A DNA stretch of 64,000 bases, taken from positions 987,501 through 1,051,500 of the forward strand of contig WPIO01000112.1 of the NCBI GenBank assembly GCA_009760855.2, written 5' to 3'. Position 1 is the first letter of the stretch, and each line of letters opens with the position of its first letter. This document shows positions 37,062-51,304 of the stretch, piece after piece. Under the pieces are notes generated by a model. It was not told the origin of the DNA, ran no database searches, and saw only the letters and a program-made list of their open reading frames with translations. A program made the translations under genes and the position numbers. Origin of the DNA: Cristatella mucedo (Eukaryota > Bryozoa > Phylactolaemata > Cristatellidae).

Positions 37062-37205
37062 ATTCATTTGCATAGCCCTAAGAGAACTTGAAAATCTCGA
37101 TTCGCAAGCTTCGCGAGTGCCCAGCCTGGTGGTGGGGCTCGAGCCCACGACCTCGGTCAGACCTTGGTCGGTGGGGCTAGCGCCTTAACCACTGAATCAG
37201 ACAGA
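37062..37205 (-). mobile_element. SINE-B
   Basis: The LINE-like tail 'catagccctaagagaacttg' comes first. It is followed by 'ggggctcgagcccacgacct' (B box) and 'gcgccttaaccactgaatca' (A box) in minus orientation. Confidence 0.9.
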
Positions 37206-38884
37206 TTAATCATCGGGTGTAGCCCAGGACCGGCGTGCCCAGCGCCAGGGTGGATCCAGTGGCTCCTCCTCCTCCTCCTCCTCACGAGGTGTGAGCACCC
37301 ACCGATGCCTGAAAGGCACCCACTGGCTTGATCTGATCTCCCTTCCCTACTTCCGGCAGCTGCTGTTTGCCACCTGGCGTGTGACCCTCCTTCGGCATTG
37401 CCAGCCCAATAGTCGGGTCGCTGGTGGCCCCTTCGCCCCAGGGTTAGGAGGAGATGGCAATGGCTGCTGCTGCCCTCCCCCTGCATGTGTATGTATGTAC
37501 ACAGGGTACTGTGCCTATGGTCTAGCCTGCCGCCACTTCCGCATTTCCTGGCTGCCACCTCAGTGGATACTGGCTTCTTTCTACCTCTGCTGGAGTTGGT
37601 TACCTGTTGGGCAGCGCCCCTGACAAATCGGCTAAGGCTGCTGAGGACTGGTTCTTTTTTGTCCAACTTGATGTGCACTTTTTCTTGCTAATGTTGATTA
37701 ATGACTATCGATCAAGAGTGTAATTGGCTTGGCCATCTGCTTACGTCTGGCAGACCCTGGGCCATTCAGTGAATCATTCTCGGCTGGCGCTGCTTGCTTC
37801 AGAGCTGCAGCAACTTACTCGTGGAGAGTGCTCCGACCACAGCGATGGTGACGTGACGCATTGTGGACTCTAGCCTGGCGTAATGTGAGGCAAGCTAGCT
37901 CAAGTGTCATTGGCAGAGGCTGGTGAGGCAATGTGCAAGGGGGAGGTGTCGAGCTCGCCAGCTAAATAGCGACTCAACCGGACCCATAGATTACAGTAGC
38001 CCGATCCACATGCTCACAGCTTCTTATTTTTATAGCTCAATCTGTAAGTTTCTAGGCACACAACCGTGCTCCGGTGAGCTTGCCTACGACCGTGCTCGCA
38101 AACACAGCAACACCCACTGAATGTATCTGGGGGGACTACTCTTCCACGTGACCTGAGGCCCAAATCTCCTGCTCATCAGTGTGCCTCGTTTTTGCTCGGC
38201 AGTCCATGGCTGCTCGTAGCTGCTTGAGATCGCGTCCTGCCACCCCACCATGACTCTATGCTGAGGATAGCCAGCCCTGCCGCTGGGCCACACTTCGCTT
38301 GCTATGGCCCCGGCTGGCCTCACCCCTTGGCACCGAACAAGATTGGCCGTGGGCCCACTTCCTGCTAACGAAAAAACCTAATTTTGCCTACCGCAGCAGG
38401 CAGGCGGCTGGCCCAGCACCTGTTTTCTGTTTTCGGTCTGATCAGTGGCTCAGAGTCAGAATGGCTGGCTAATGGGGGGGGGTGCCATTAGCCGGTGTCC
38501 GTCCTTTAATCTCACCTACTCAAGTTACGTTAAATTGGAAGGCGAGGTCCGCTGAGACAGAGAAAGAGTAAGAGGGAGAAAGTGGTGAAGAGAGAAAGAG
38601 GAAGGAAAGAAAGAGGGAAAGGGAAGGCTAGAGGGAAGGAGTGGAGGAGAGAAGGAGTGGAGGAGGGAAAAAAGAGGCAGAGAGAGATAGGGATAGTGAG
38701 ACAAGGAGAAATCTAGATGAGAGAGGAGAGTGGGAGGAGAGACAGCAGATGGCTGCAGTTTTTTTAATCCTGTTGCTAGGCAGTCGAGGGAACTGGTTTT
38801 TTCCATTCTCTCCTTTGCTGAGAGGTAGGTGCATTCGAGCCGGATATTCAGACGATAACAATATACGAATAATAAATAGGTCAT
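37206..38884. other. unassigned; (CTC)n and a long purine tract
   Basis: (CTC)7 lies at about 37,260-37,282. A degenerate AG-rich purine tract of about 200 bases lies at 38,545-38,745. No gene recognised. Confidence 0.45.
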
Positions 38885-39000
38885 GTGTGCTCCACCTTGA
38901 GAGAACTTGAATCCCTATCCAGGTGCTTTAGAACTAGCTGCAAGGGAATCTGTAACTATGGGTTAATGACATGCACAGTAACGTGCTTAGACCAGCTTGC
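38885..39000 (-). mobile_element. L2/CR1-like LINE 3' UTR, diverged
   Basis: 'tgtgctccaccttgagagaa', 'cttgaatccctatccaggtg' and 'gggttaatgacatgcacagt' match the 3' UTR order with many changes. It might instead be the tail of a SINE-B. Confidence 0.6.
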
Positions 39001-39060
39001 AAAAGCAGGCAAGGAGCCACTCAGCACCACCAGCCACCGTAGGACCCCTGGCTAGCACTA

Positions 39061-39248
39061 GTAGAAAGAAAGAAAGAAATCCTAGCTGATTAGACAGCCT
39101 CTTTTTGTATAGCGACAGAAGAGCCTTTACGGCTATCACCACCGCTTGCAGTGGCGATAAAGAATCGCCCACCACAGGAATCGAACCCACGACCTCGGGA
39201 CCGAGGTCGTGAAAGCATCCGCCTTACCTAGTGTGCCATCACGGCTCG
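39061..39248 (-). mobile_element. SINE-A, near complete, (GAAA)n tail
   Basis: 'gaaagaaagaaagaaat' precedes the terminal 'ctgattagacagcctctttt'. 'gcgataaagaatcgcccacc' and 'aggaatcgaacccacgacct' follow. The head ends near 'gtgtgccatcacggctc'. Confidence 0.92.
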
Positions 39249-39964
39249 TAGGACCCCTGGCTAGCAGTGAGCAACACTGAATCATGCACAGGTCAGCAGG
39301 CACCAAGGACGGATGGGGCTGTTAGCATAGGGCAGACAAGAAAAGCTGCCTCTCTCTTCGAGGAGAGGATAGCGAATCTCTTTTGATATTGTCTCTGCTC
39401 TGAGCTTCTGTGGCTCCACCTGGTGCTCACCTGTGAGAAAAGCAGTGCCAGCTGCTGGATGGGAGGTTGGCTCCCGGTGGGAAGACAAGTGAACCAATCT
39501 CACCACCCCCTCCCGCCTGCCGCCCCCTCCAGCATGCCTAGACCCACTGAAGGCATGCACAGACCTACCGAGACTGGCAGCTGCAGCTGCCTCTTGGAGT
39601 GACCCCCTTAACTAGAGGTCCCGTTGAGCAGCCGGCTGTCTTCCAGAGATGCAGGATATATGCCAGGATCAAGGCAGCTGAGAACTCTTTGGTACACACG
39701 TGACAGCCGAAATATGGAAATCGGGTCGTAGCCTGAACAAATGTAGCATTACCCGGCCTTAGCTCTACCCGTGGACAAAGATCATGAGCCGACTGCGCTA
39801 AAGCACCGCGATGTCTTCTGTTCCTGTCGCACACGGATTTGTAAGGGACCTAACCTGCGTACCAAGATGCTTGAAGATGTGGGGTTCGCTACATTGCCGG
39901 CTGAGGTAGGGTGGGGTTTTGCCTTCTTTGTTCGGCGAAAGCCATAGCTACTACCGATGCACGA
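39249..39964. other. unassigned
   Basis: Nothing recognised. Confidence 0.4.
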
Positions 39965-40108
39965 ATTCTGTTGGCTACCGAATGCGTACCGAAAGCCGCT
40001 TAGGCTGTGAGTTCGCTATACAAAACTCTCCTGCGTAACACCCACATGGTCTTTATGACTTTGTGGAGTTACAGACGGAGATACATTACATTACATTACA
40101 TTACGAAT
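39965..40108 (+). mobile_element. second LINE family, 3' UTR with (ACATT)n tail
   Basis: 'ttggctaccgaatgcgtacc', 'gaaagccgcttaggctgtga' and 'ctcctgcgtaacacccacat' are followed by 'acattacattacattacatt'. The tail repeat shows that this family ends in a pentanucleotide rather than TTA. Confidence 0.92.
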
Positions 40109-41300
40109 TGGGCCAGGGCTGCAAGCTTAGGTAGCAGATGGCCTAGAATGTCTTCCAATGCCGAGCTTCCTCCTGGAAGCCGTACAGGGTTTTTCGCGAC
40201 TCGGTCGCATTCCTTAGTCATTCCCAGCGCAGCCGAAGCCCAGCCACTTAGCAGACACTTCGCCCGGTAGTAGGCGTCTTCGTCAATACGGCCAGGTTAG
40301 CTAGCAGAGCTTTGCCAGGCACTTTGCCCATTTTTGACTGTGCTTCCGCTTTACGGTCGAGACTTGCGAAGCTCATCAGCAGTTTGGCATCAGCAGCCTC
40401 TGAGCCGGGCAGAAGTGGAGGAGTGGCTGCTTGGCTCAGCCGCCCAGGTCAGGTGGTCACTGTCCTACTGAGGCTGCAGAGGGAGCAGGGAGGAGCCCAC
40501 TGGCTGGCAGACCGACAAGGAACGACCGACGGAGAAATAGGAAAAGTGCACTCGCTCTCCTCGGCTGCCATCTATCCCCTCCACGTGGGCTTTGCGGTCT
40601 GCAATAGTATGCCCGAGGAGGTCACTGCAGCTGGCTGCTGGGAAGCTCAGTCGTGTTGCTGGTCGTACCAGCGCAGCAGCCGGCTGCTGCTGTGCCCTCT
40701 GCCTCAGCAGCAGCCGACGATGTGTGCCATTGTGGCACCGTCGATGGCTTCGCCTGCAAAACAAACCAGCAGACCAACCGCCAGCAGGCCCTTGGTGAGC
40801 TGCTGCCGAAATGATTGGATGACACCTCGGTCTACCGATCCACAGGCACGTCCGGACGTGCAGTTCCCTCGGCTGCTGCCTCTGTCAGCAATACCAGCTC
40901 ATGTCTGCCGGCAGTTACAGGCGGTAGCTGCTGCACAGGGCAGCTGCTGTCTCGCTAGCCACTCGAAAGCTGCCACTGCTGCAGAGCAGCTCTGCTTGGG
41001 CGGCGGCCTTGCTCGGTACCTGTTCTGTTTTTGTTCGGGTAGACCGAACTGTGACTCCCCTCCCCCCTGCAGCAGCCTGGCACCCCTGCCTCCACCTCGA
41101 GCCAACTGGCTTACTTCAGCCAGCCTAGAACGTGCCTTGCTCACTACATTAGCCAGTAGCTGAGCCAGGATTTTCACTTGGGGACGGCAAGACCTACACA
41201 ATTATTTTGTGGCAAGACTTGCTGCAAGATTGTCATGCAGATGGGCTAGGGCCAAAATTACTGAACAATTATGGAGCAAAATCGTAGTGAACCTCTGCTA
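40109..41300. other. unassigned; contains the longest frame of the window
   Basis: A 283-codon plus-strand frame (40,312-41,163) has no recognisable domain and is rich in Ala, Ser, Cys and Pro. Opposite-strand frames are also open. Coding is not supported. Confidence 0.35.
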
Positions 41301-41301
41301 C

Positions 41302-41409
41302 GTTTAAAGCCGTGCTTCGGTTTAAAGCCGTGCTTCGGTTTAAAGCCCTGCTCCGGCTTAAAGCCCTAGTACAGTTTAAAGCCCTGGGACAGTTTAAGCC
41401 CTGCTGCTA
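41302..41409 (+). repeat. 18-bp tandem repeat, six copies
   Basis: The unit is GTTTAAAGCCGTGCTTCG with drift between copies, starting at 41,302, 41,320, 41,338, 41,356, 41,374 and 41,392. Copies 1 and 2 are identical; later ones carry CCCTG changes, and the last has lost one base. Confidence 0.95.
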
Positions 41410-43602
41410 TGCACTAGCAGTGCTGTGAAAAGTGAGCACTCAGTTAACGTTTATGCTCATTAGCACAATAGGTTCGGCATCCATCGGTTCCATGGGTATG
41501 GCTGACCGTCGCATGGCTGTCCATATATCGGTTCAATTAGCACAGGTTATGTGTCCACCGGCCGACCTGAAATAGCTAGCTGCCCGTTGGACCCTAAGGA
41601 TGTGGGATGCTTGTTAGGCTTAAACCAGGGCAACAGCTTGTTAGGGGACCAGCTTGCTAGGACCGAGCCTGAACCTTTCGACTTGCATAAGCTTCCTCGA
41701 GATGCATCTCGGTTGATCAGCAGTAAGTCAAAGGAGGGATCTTTTGGCCAACTGGGTGCCGGATGCAAACGAACTGCCGAACTGTCCAAGCTGTCAAACA
41801 CCGAGCTGCTGCTGCATGTTTGTCTGTTTGATCGCTGCTCCGCTTTGGTCTGCTCTTTGAGTGCCTGCCTCAGGCAGCTTTGTGATGGCAGCCGGCCGGC
41901 GCGTGCTTCCGTAATATGTGCCTCCAGCGGTCCAGGCAGCTAGCATCTGTTACTGCCGTGCCGCCGGCCATGCTGGCTGAGAAAAAAGTCGCCTTCCCTG
42001 CCGCTGCTTACACCTACTTTCCAGCTGGATCTTGTTGATTTAATTTATGGCTTTTTATTGATAGTGTCGGCTTTCACACCCTTAGCCGTTGTCTATGAGT
42101 GGTTTAGGTAGTGGTCTCTCGATTGTGGTGGCTGGGTAATTAACCAGGGAGTCAGTGTTGCCGGCCCTGTGAGCTTGCCCATTCGAACACGTGTGTGTGT
42201 GTGTGCGCGTGCGTGCGTGTGTGAGTGGTCGGTTTAAAGCACTTGTAGACCTATGCTGGCAGAGGGCTGACCCCATGTCCTGCTGCTGGTGCTATACCGT
42301 AGTGGTAGCTATGCAACGTCAGGCTGTATGCAACGTCGACATTGCTTCACTCAGGCCATAATTATTTGCCTATAATTATTTGCCACCCTGTGGAAGGAGG
42401 CCATCTACATAATCAGTCGAGGACGATGAAGGGATGTGGGGTAGCACCAAGTCGCCCGGGCCTTGCCGAGGTCGAAGTGAGTATGCTGCTACCACGTAAC
42501 TGCCACTTGATGCAATGCTAACTTGCCCCTACAGGATAATTGCCAACACTTTTCTGGAAATGCCATTGAAATGCTTCTTCCGGTAGGATTTTGCTTGTGC
42601 TGTTAGGAGTCCACTCACGTGATTATTTGTGCAAAATAGAACGTTAGTTTATCATCTAAATAAAGAGCAACCCAAGGCCGTCTGCCATGGGACAGAGTGC
42701 CGAAAAAAGAGTTCACCTCGAGCTGGTAACCTCTGGATCACTACTGGTCCAGCGGTCGACCGATTAAGCTGTCGAGACTACTCTTCCATTAGACGTCGTC
42801 GACTATTTCCTCGCTGTGAAGCATGTGGATATAGAGATTTGGGTTCTATTAGAATGCTAAGCAAAAGACTTATTATTAATGTTAATAATAATAAAAATAT
42901 TATTAATCCTTTGTGTGATGCTTAGCACAGGGTTGTAAAGCCAGGTTTTAAATTGATATTATAAGCTCAAGCAGTATTGCAGAAAGTGCTGGCAATTAGG
43001 CAATTGTCCATGGTGTCCGGATGTTGGCATTTGTCACCATGCAGACAGGCTGGCTGGAGTTGATCGAAGTTGGGAACAGCCAGGAGATGGTGGATCCATA
43101 ACCTTTCCGGTGCAGCCAATCACAGGAGGCCTAATTTGGCATGCCATTACGTACAACAAGATACCCCTTGAGATTGGCCCAGGGATGGAACCACACCGAC
43201 CTTCCCCCCATACTGGCTTTGCTCAGGAGGCCAGCAGCCGGCAGAAGGCCCTTAAGGTCGTCAGCCGGCCATTAGAAGCCAGCCCGCAGCTAGCCACCCT
43301 CAACTTGCTGACTTCACATGCTTTCCTCTCAGCATGACTTCCCTTCAGATGCTCAACAAGCTCCCGATTGTTAACCGGCCGTTAGCTAATTTCTTTGTAA
43401 TGCGACCGTTAGCTAATTTCTTTTGATCCAGCTCGGGGTGAGAAACCTTCGTGGGTGGTTTGGGTGAGTAGAACACCAGCTGGAGGGAGAGCCCTGCCCA
43501 GCCCAGCCCAGCCAGCAGGAGAGCTCAGTAGCTCAGCCTGGCAGTCAGTGGTGCTTGATCCACAGCTTGCCCCTGCCCCTGTGCACCTCTCTGTTGTTCG
43601 TG
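41410..43602. other. unassigned
   Basis: A short GT array lies at 42,190-42,225. Small direct repeats lie near 42,358-42,382 and 43,372-43,425. No element or gene was recognised. Confidence 0.4.
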
Positions 43603-43818
43603 AAACGCTCTGCTGCTGCCAGGGCTGCTGCAGCTGCCACTGCTGCTGCTGCTTCTTCCGCTGTTGCTGCCACTGCTTCTGCTACTGCTGCCACTGCTTC
43701 TGCTGCCCCTGCTTCTGCTGCTGCTGCCACGGCTGCTGCTGCTGCCAATGCTTCTCCTGCTTCCGCTGTTGTTGCTGCTGCTTCTGCTGCTGCTGCCACT
43801 GCTTCCACTGCCATTGTA
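43603..43818. repeat. degenerate (CTG)n tract
   Basis: CTG/TGC triplets with many substitutions over about 215 bases. They produce Cys-rich, Ala-rich and Gln-rich frames in different readings, which argues against any one of them being a real protein. Confidence 0.9.
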
Positions 43819-44790
<972 letters not shown>

Positions 44791-45540
44791 GGGAACGTTA
44801 AAACAATGTCGCTTGTTGGTCCTAATAGTGTGCACTGTTGGGCTTCAAGCCTATCAAGCCTTCACTTTTTCTTCCGACTGGCTCCGAATGTGTTTTTAGC
44901 GATACATTTGTTAGAATGATGTAACATTAATGCTAGCCCTGTTTTGGTTTGTTGGCTTCAAAGAGACCGTCTGCTTTCCCCTGTCTCCCCCATCTCGTCT
45001 TGCATCCTAAATCGAAAAGAACAACTGGGCTCCAGGCTCTCATTCGTGTGAGCACCGAGCATTGAGTCCCCGTGCCCGGCTCTGGCCGCAGATGCCTCTG
45101 TGCCCGGCTCTGGCCGCTGATGGTTGGTGGCTGGCGACTGGCTGCCCCCTTAGCCTACAGGACAACCAGCCTAAGCTTCTATCTAGTTCCTTCCTCTTAA
45201 TGTTAACCAGATAAAAGTTAGTGTGCAGACAAAAGCAGGCAAACAAGCAAGCAAGCAGCTGGAGCAGAAAAATACGTTTCAGGTGAGTGATTTGATCGGG
45301 GTCGCACTGAGGCCATGCTGGGGGAAGATTCCTGTTTCACCCCCTGGCTAATTCCAGGCATGCATCCAGAACCGCAGTGCTGATCGGCTCGTGACTGCAA
45401 TTAGCGCTGATCATTGCCCCAGAATGTCTCCTGTCCAAGCATCCTTGCTTCGAAACGTCAACTGCTGTGTCACCGTCTGGAAATGAGATGTAAAGTTTAC
45501 AGCCGAGGTATCTTATTGCGCCGTCTTTATCTTTTCCTCC
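44791..45540. other. unassigned; small tandem duplication
   Basis: 'gtgcccggctctggccgc' occurs twice at about 45,070-45,118. Nothing else recognised. Confidence 0.4.
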
Positions 45541-45545
45541 CAATT

Positions 45546-47289
<1,744 letters not shown>

Positions 47290-47346
47290 TCTGCTAATGC
47301 TCTTCTGCTGCTATGTAAATGAAGCTGTTAAATCAGCTGCTCTTTA
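47290..47346 (+). mobile_element. SINE-A 3' fragment
   Basis: 'atgctcttctgctgctatgt' and 'aaatgaagctgttaaatcag' match the end of SINE-A only. Confidence 0.75.
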
Positions 47347-47434
47347 GTTTGCCTAAAGCCTGGCTCTCCTTACTCACTGACATCGTGACATGATGTAACT
47401 TGATTCATTTCAATATCTAGCTTTCGAGCTGTTT

Positions 47435-47570
47435 ATTCCACACTTACTCACCATTCAATTGCGTTTCCCTTTGCAGCAAATGTAAAGCGCATAGAAAGAG
47501 ATTGAGTTCTCTGAGGGTGCTTTATCAAGTGCATTGTTTTTATTATTATTATTATCATTATTATCTGCGT
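47435..47570 (+). mobile_element. L2/CR1-like LINE 3' UTR
   Basis: 'ttgcagcaaatgtaaagcgc', 'agaaagagattgagttctct' and 'gagggtgctttatcaagtgc' are followed by a TTA tail. A well-kept 3' hairpin. Confidence 0.92.
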
Positions 47571-47609
47571 TAATCATCACTTCGTGCTTGTGCATGCTGT
47601 AAAATTCTC

Positions 47610-47700
47610 ACCGAAAGCCGCTTAAGCCTTTAGTGTGCTATAGCAAACTCTCCTGCGTAACACTCGCGTAGTCCCTGTGGCTTTATGGATATGCACTATT
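47610..47700 (+). mobile_element. second LINE family, 3' UTR relic
   Basis: 'caccgaaagccgcttaagcc', 'actctcctgcgtaacactcg' and 'gtagtccctgtggctttatg' match the 40.0-kb copy with changes. The tail is absent. Confidence 0.82.
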
Positions 47701-48004
47701 AACTAGCTGATGTGCTTCAGTTCCACTCGATGTGAAGTGCATAGCTAGTGACGGGTTCCGTTATGCACTTGAAACTTGCTGTACTGTTCATCCTGATTGT
47801 GCTGCTGCCGTAAGCTTTCGATCGAAGCCTTGGATCTGCAGTATTTGTGAGCTTGGAATGTCGGTTGCACAGTGGTGCATTTGAGCATAGTTACAAACGA
47901 GACTAGTGCAGATGCTGGTGGCTGTTCTTCATTACACGTTCAGGTTTACACCCAAAAGAGGTAGTCTTTGGCAGTGTAATTTTTACGTATACAATGTCTT
48001 TAGC

Positions 48005-48175
48005 CCTTGGGTCTTAGCCCAGGGGCTAGTTGCTCAATGCTCTTCATGCCCTGGATGTCATGGGTTCGAGTCCTGTAGTGGTCGATCCTTCATTGGCCAT
48101 TGCAAGCAGTGGTGATGACTTTGAGGGCTGCTGCTATATAGATGAGGCTGTTAAATTAGCTTTACCTTTTGGAAA
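48005..48175 (+). mobile_element. SINE-A, complete
   Basis: An A-box-like 'ttagcccaggggctagttgc' and B box 'gggttcgagtcctgtag' are followed by 'ccattgcaagcagtggtgat' and 'gaggctgttaaattagcttt'. It is followed directly by a LINE 3' hairpin. Confidence 0.9.
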
Positions 48176-48240
48176 GAAAAAGATTTACTTCTCTGAGGGT
48201 CCTATATCAAATGTATTATTATAGTTTTTATTATTATTCC
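48176..48240 (+). mobile_element. L2/CR1-like LINE 3' terminus joined to SINE-A
   Basis: 'aaaaagatttacttctctga' and 'gggtcctatatcaaatgtat' with a TTA tail are the LINE terminus. It sits immediately after SINE-A, so it may be an adjacent insertion or a composite SINE-A with a LINE tail. Confidence 0.75.
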
Positions 48241-48528
48241 AGTCCCATTTTGGATCATGCCAGCTTTTACGTGGCATCGTTTCTGGAACTGGGGAAATAG
48301 ATGGATCAATTTTTTTGTTTCTGCGAATACTAGAGTATGATATAATATGCCCACTCACCATCCTATATATGTCTCACACAGTTATATATCTACCTAAAGG
48401 AATACACAACTCAACTGTATGTGTAAATAGATGTTTACTATATCTGAGCAAACTCTTGAGTGTGCATATCTTAAAAGATCTATAAATTCACATGTCAATG
48501 CACATGTGCTGTGCATGTTTGTCCTTTT

Positions 48529-48565
<37 letters not shown>

Positions 48566-51304
48566 CTTGGCCAGTAAGTCCCAGTCTGTTGACTACTTGT
48601 GTTTTCCATATCATGCTAGCACACTCAAAGCCTGTGCGAATTTTAGGGCCTTAAGAGTCAACAGCTTCACATAGCAAAAGGCTGGTAAGTGTAGGTCAAT
48701 TATGGGGACCGAGACGCCCCGAGCCTGGCTGGGACTACGAGCCAAGAAGCACCTGTCACTAAAATATCTGTCCGAGAGACAGCTAAAATGAAAGGCTGCA
48801 AGTGATCGTGGCTCCCTTGGACCGATCCCAATGGATTCGCCCAAAGGAGTGGCCGAGCACTCTGCCGAGCACATTCCACACACCCAGTCTTGCTTTGATT
48901 GGCATCCTCTGGAAAAGTCAGGGTCTGGGCCCTTACTCTGCTTAATCCTAGCTAGGACCACCTTTAAACTCACCTCAAATGAAGAGGCTGTTCTTGCTGT
49001 AGCATGACCGAGACTGAGACCATGCATGGATCATTCTGGATCCAACCTCTGCTTTAGCCGGAATGATTCTGAAACCTCTTTTAGTGGTAATGACCATGTA
49101 ACCTATTTGTAAATATGATTGACCCCGATACCTCTGGTTTAACGGCAATAACCCCAGCCTCTGGTTGAACCTGTTTAACTACGCACGAGCTCTAACATCA
49201 TTTATGCTACCCAGACTCTTGATCTCTTTCGCTCAACCCAGCACGCTTAGGAATTAAATTATTCCTTACGAAGCCGAATCCAGCTGTACTGAGTGAGTGC
49301 ATTTGTGTATTTTTATTGCCAGAACTGATTGCCGAGATGCAACTGCTACCCCTTTCTCGTCGGAGTCCGCAGTGAGACCGGTGTCCCCCTACTCAAATGA
49401 CACCATTATTTAAACAGATGGAGATATTTGCACAACAATGAACCTTAGCAGGAGGTTCTGCTTGGCTCCCCTGAATTGAAGCGCAGCATGAACCGAAATG
49501 AACCACAAGAGTTTCGTGTTCGGGTAAAACCCACACATAACGAAAAGTGATAGCACGATCGCAGCGTTCATTTGCCGCAAACTCGGCTGCTGCCCATCGA
49601 GCTGAAAGACATCTCATTTTCGTTGTTGGTGGGGGTAGAAGTAGGGAAGTAGGCCTGCTGTGCTGCCCTGCCATGGGGGCAAATGAGGGCATGGGGGCAA
49701 ATGAGGGGCAAATGCCCCCCACCTGCTCCCTGGTCCAGCCACTATTGGCTTGCACATGGCAATTAAAAGCTGCTTATGCTAACACACAGTTCTTTATTGG
49801 CATATTGGACTGTAATGTCATTTGAGGCAAACCCCCAAAAAAGGTTTTGACATCGATTGACAACTGAGGTGCATGCAAGCACGACCGCTGGAGAGTTCGC
49901 ATTGGGATTCATGTCGGCTATTGTGTTCGAAGCTTATCCTGGTCGCATCAATGGGACAATGCAGCCGATTTCATGTTTTAATCACAGTGAGCCCTGCTAT
50001 CAAGAAGCCCTCTCCCCCCAGCATTCCAGCAGCTGATTGGGTGTTTTCACCTGCTGATGCATATTCCGAGCCCAACCCCTGCCCTCCCGGTGGCTACGTG
50101 CCTTCGTTATAACTCGTTTAATTACTCAGGCTCGATCGTCCGTCAAGAGGATGGGTTTATGCATTTTTCATTGCCAGACTTGCTTTCCTACTTGCTGGCT
50201 GTTTGCACGAACCACATCCAGGTGCTGCTGTAGCTGAATCGGCACATTGGATTGAGTGGTCGTGCCCGAGATCCTCATGATAAGCAGGCCAGTGTCGTAA
50301 CGCAAATACTGTAAATACTGGAAAGCACGAGACCTTCCAAAATGCTCGACGGCCGGTCGACCTGGCCGTGCAGTTTACTATCTGAACAGACCTGCTCTTG
50401 AGATCAGCCTGTGTGTTCCACCAGCGTGCAATGGTATTGGCAGTGCAAGCACTGCAGCAGCATTCTTCCTCGTCCTGTTCACATTCCTTCTCAAACACGT
50501 GCCTGCTGAATGTATGCTCTTGGCGGCACGGGTTCCTTGGCACGACAGCAGGTCTCTCCTGTCGGCAGCTCGGTATGAGCCGAGCCGACTGCTGAGTGTT
50601 GGTGTGATGAAGGACACCCATCGAAAGGTCTAGCCGATCGTCAATCACCAGCTGCTGGCAGCTGCTTCCGTTAAGCTCCCGGCCGGCCGACTTCGAGGCC
50701 ATTGAAGTCGCGAGCCTGCTGACAGATCAAGTGTGGTGCCAGCACAGTGTATACTGTGTGCTGCTTTTTCCAAACCTGTTGTCCTCATTAGATCACAGCT
50801 GCAGTTTCTGTCGGTAGCTACTTGCCTGTGTGGAAAGCAGACATTATGCCTTGGCCATTTATAGTTGTGGTCCAGGCTTCAATAGACATAGTAGCTGTGG
50901 GAGCACAGTCTTCATATTGTTGCTGATAGTGTGATTTTTGTCGTTTCTCCTCTAATCGTTCTAGCCTTTGAACTTGGCTATTGCTTCGGGCGGCAGGGTC
51001 AACCGAGGTCAGGCTGCCTCAAATTCTTGGCTGCCAGTGATTGGATGTTAGCATCAATGTATGTTTCCAGCAGCCCGTGTGCAGGTATAATGTGAACTGC
51101 TCCACTGCATGGGTGAGCCGGTTTAAACGGTGGTGACTAATGAGTGAATCATTTGCCTCGTGTGCCATTAGCTTTGAGCCCAGCAGAAGAGACCAGAGAG
51201 TTAGGAACTGCCTTTAGCCCATGGTAGCTGGCACTGACCAGACACTTATGTTTTGGCTGCAAACAAGTCTGCTGGTTGGCTGCTAGCCCAACCACAGAAT
51301 GTCG
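48241..51304. other. unassigned; one TA array
   Basis: A TA array lies at 48,532-48,562. A short tandem duplication ('gggggcaaatgaggg') lies at 49,675-49,712. No gene or element recognised; frames on both strands are short. Confidence 0.4.

Noticed and set aside
41302-41409. CRISPR-like array
   Set aside because: The 18-base units are contiguous with no spacers, and the genome is eukaryotic.
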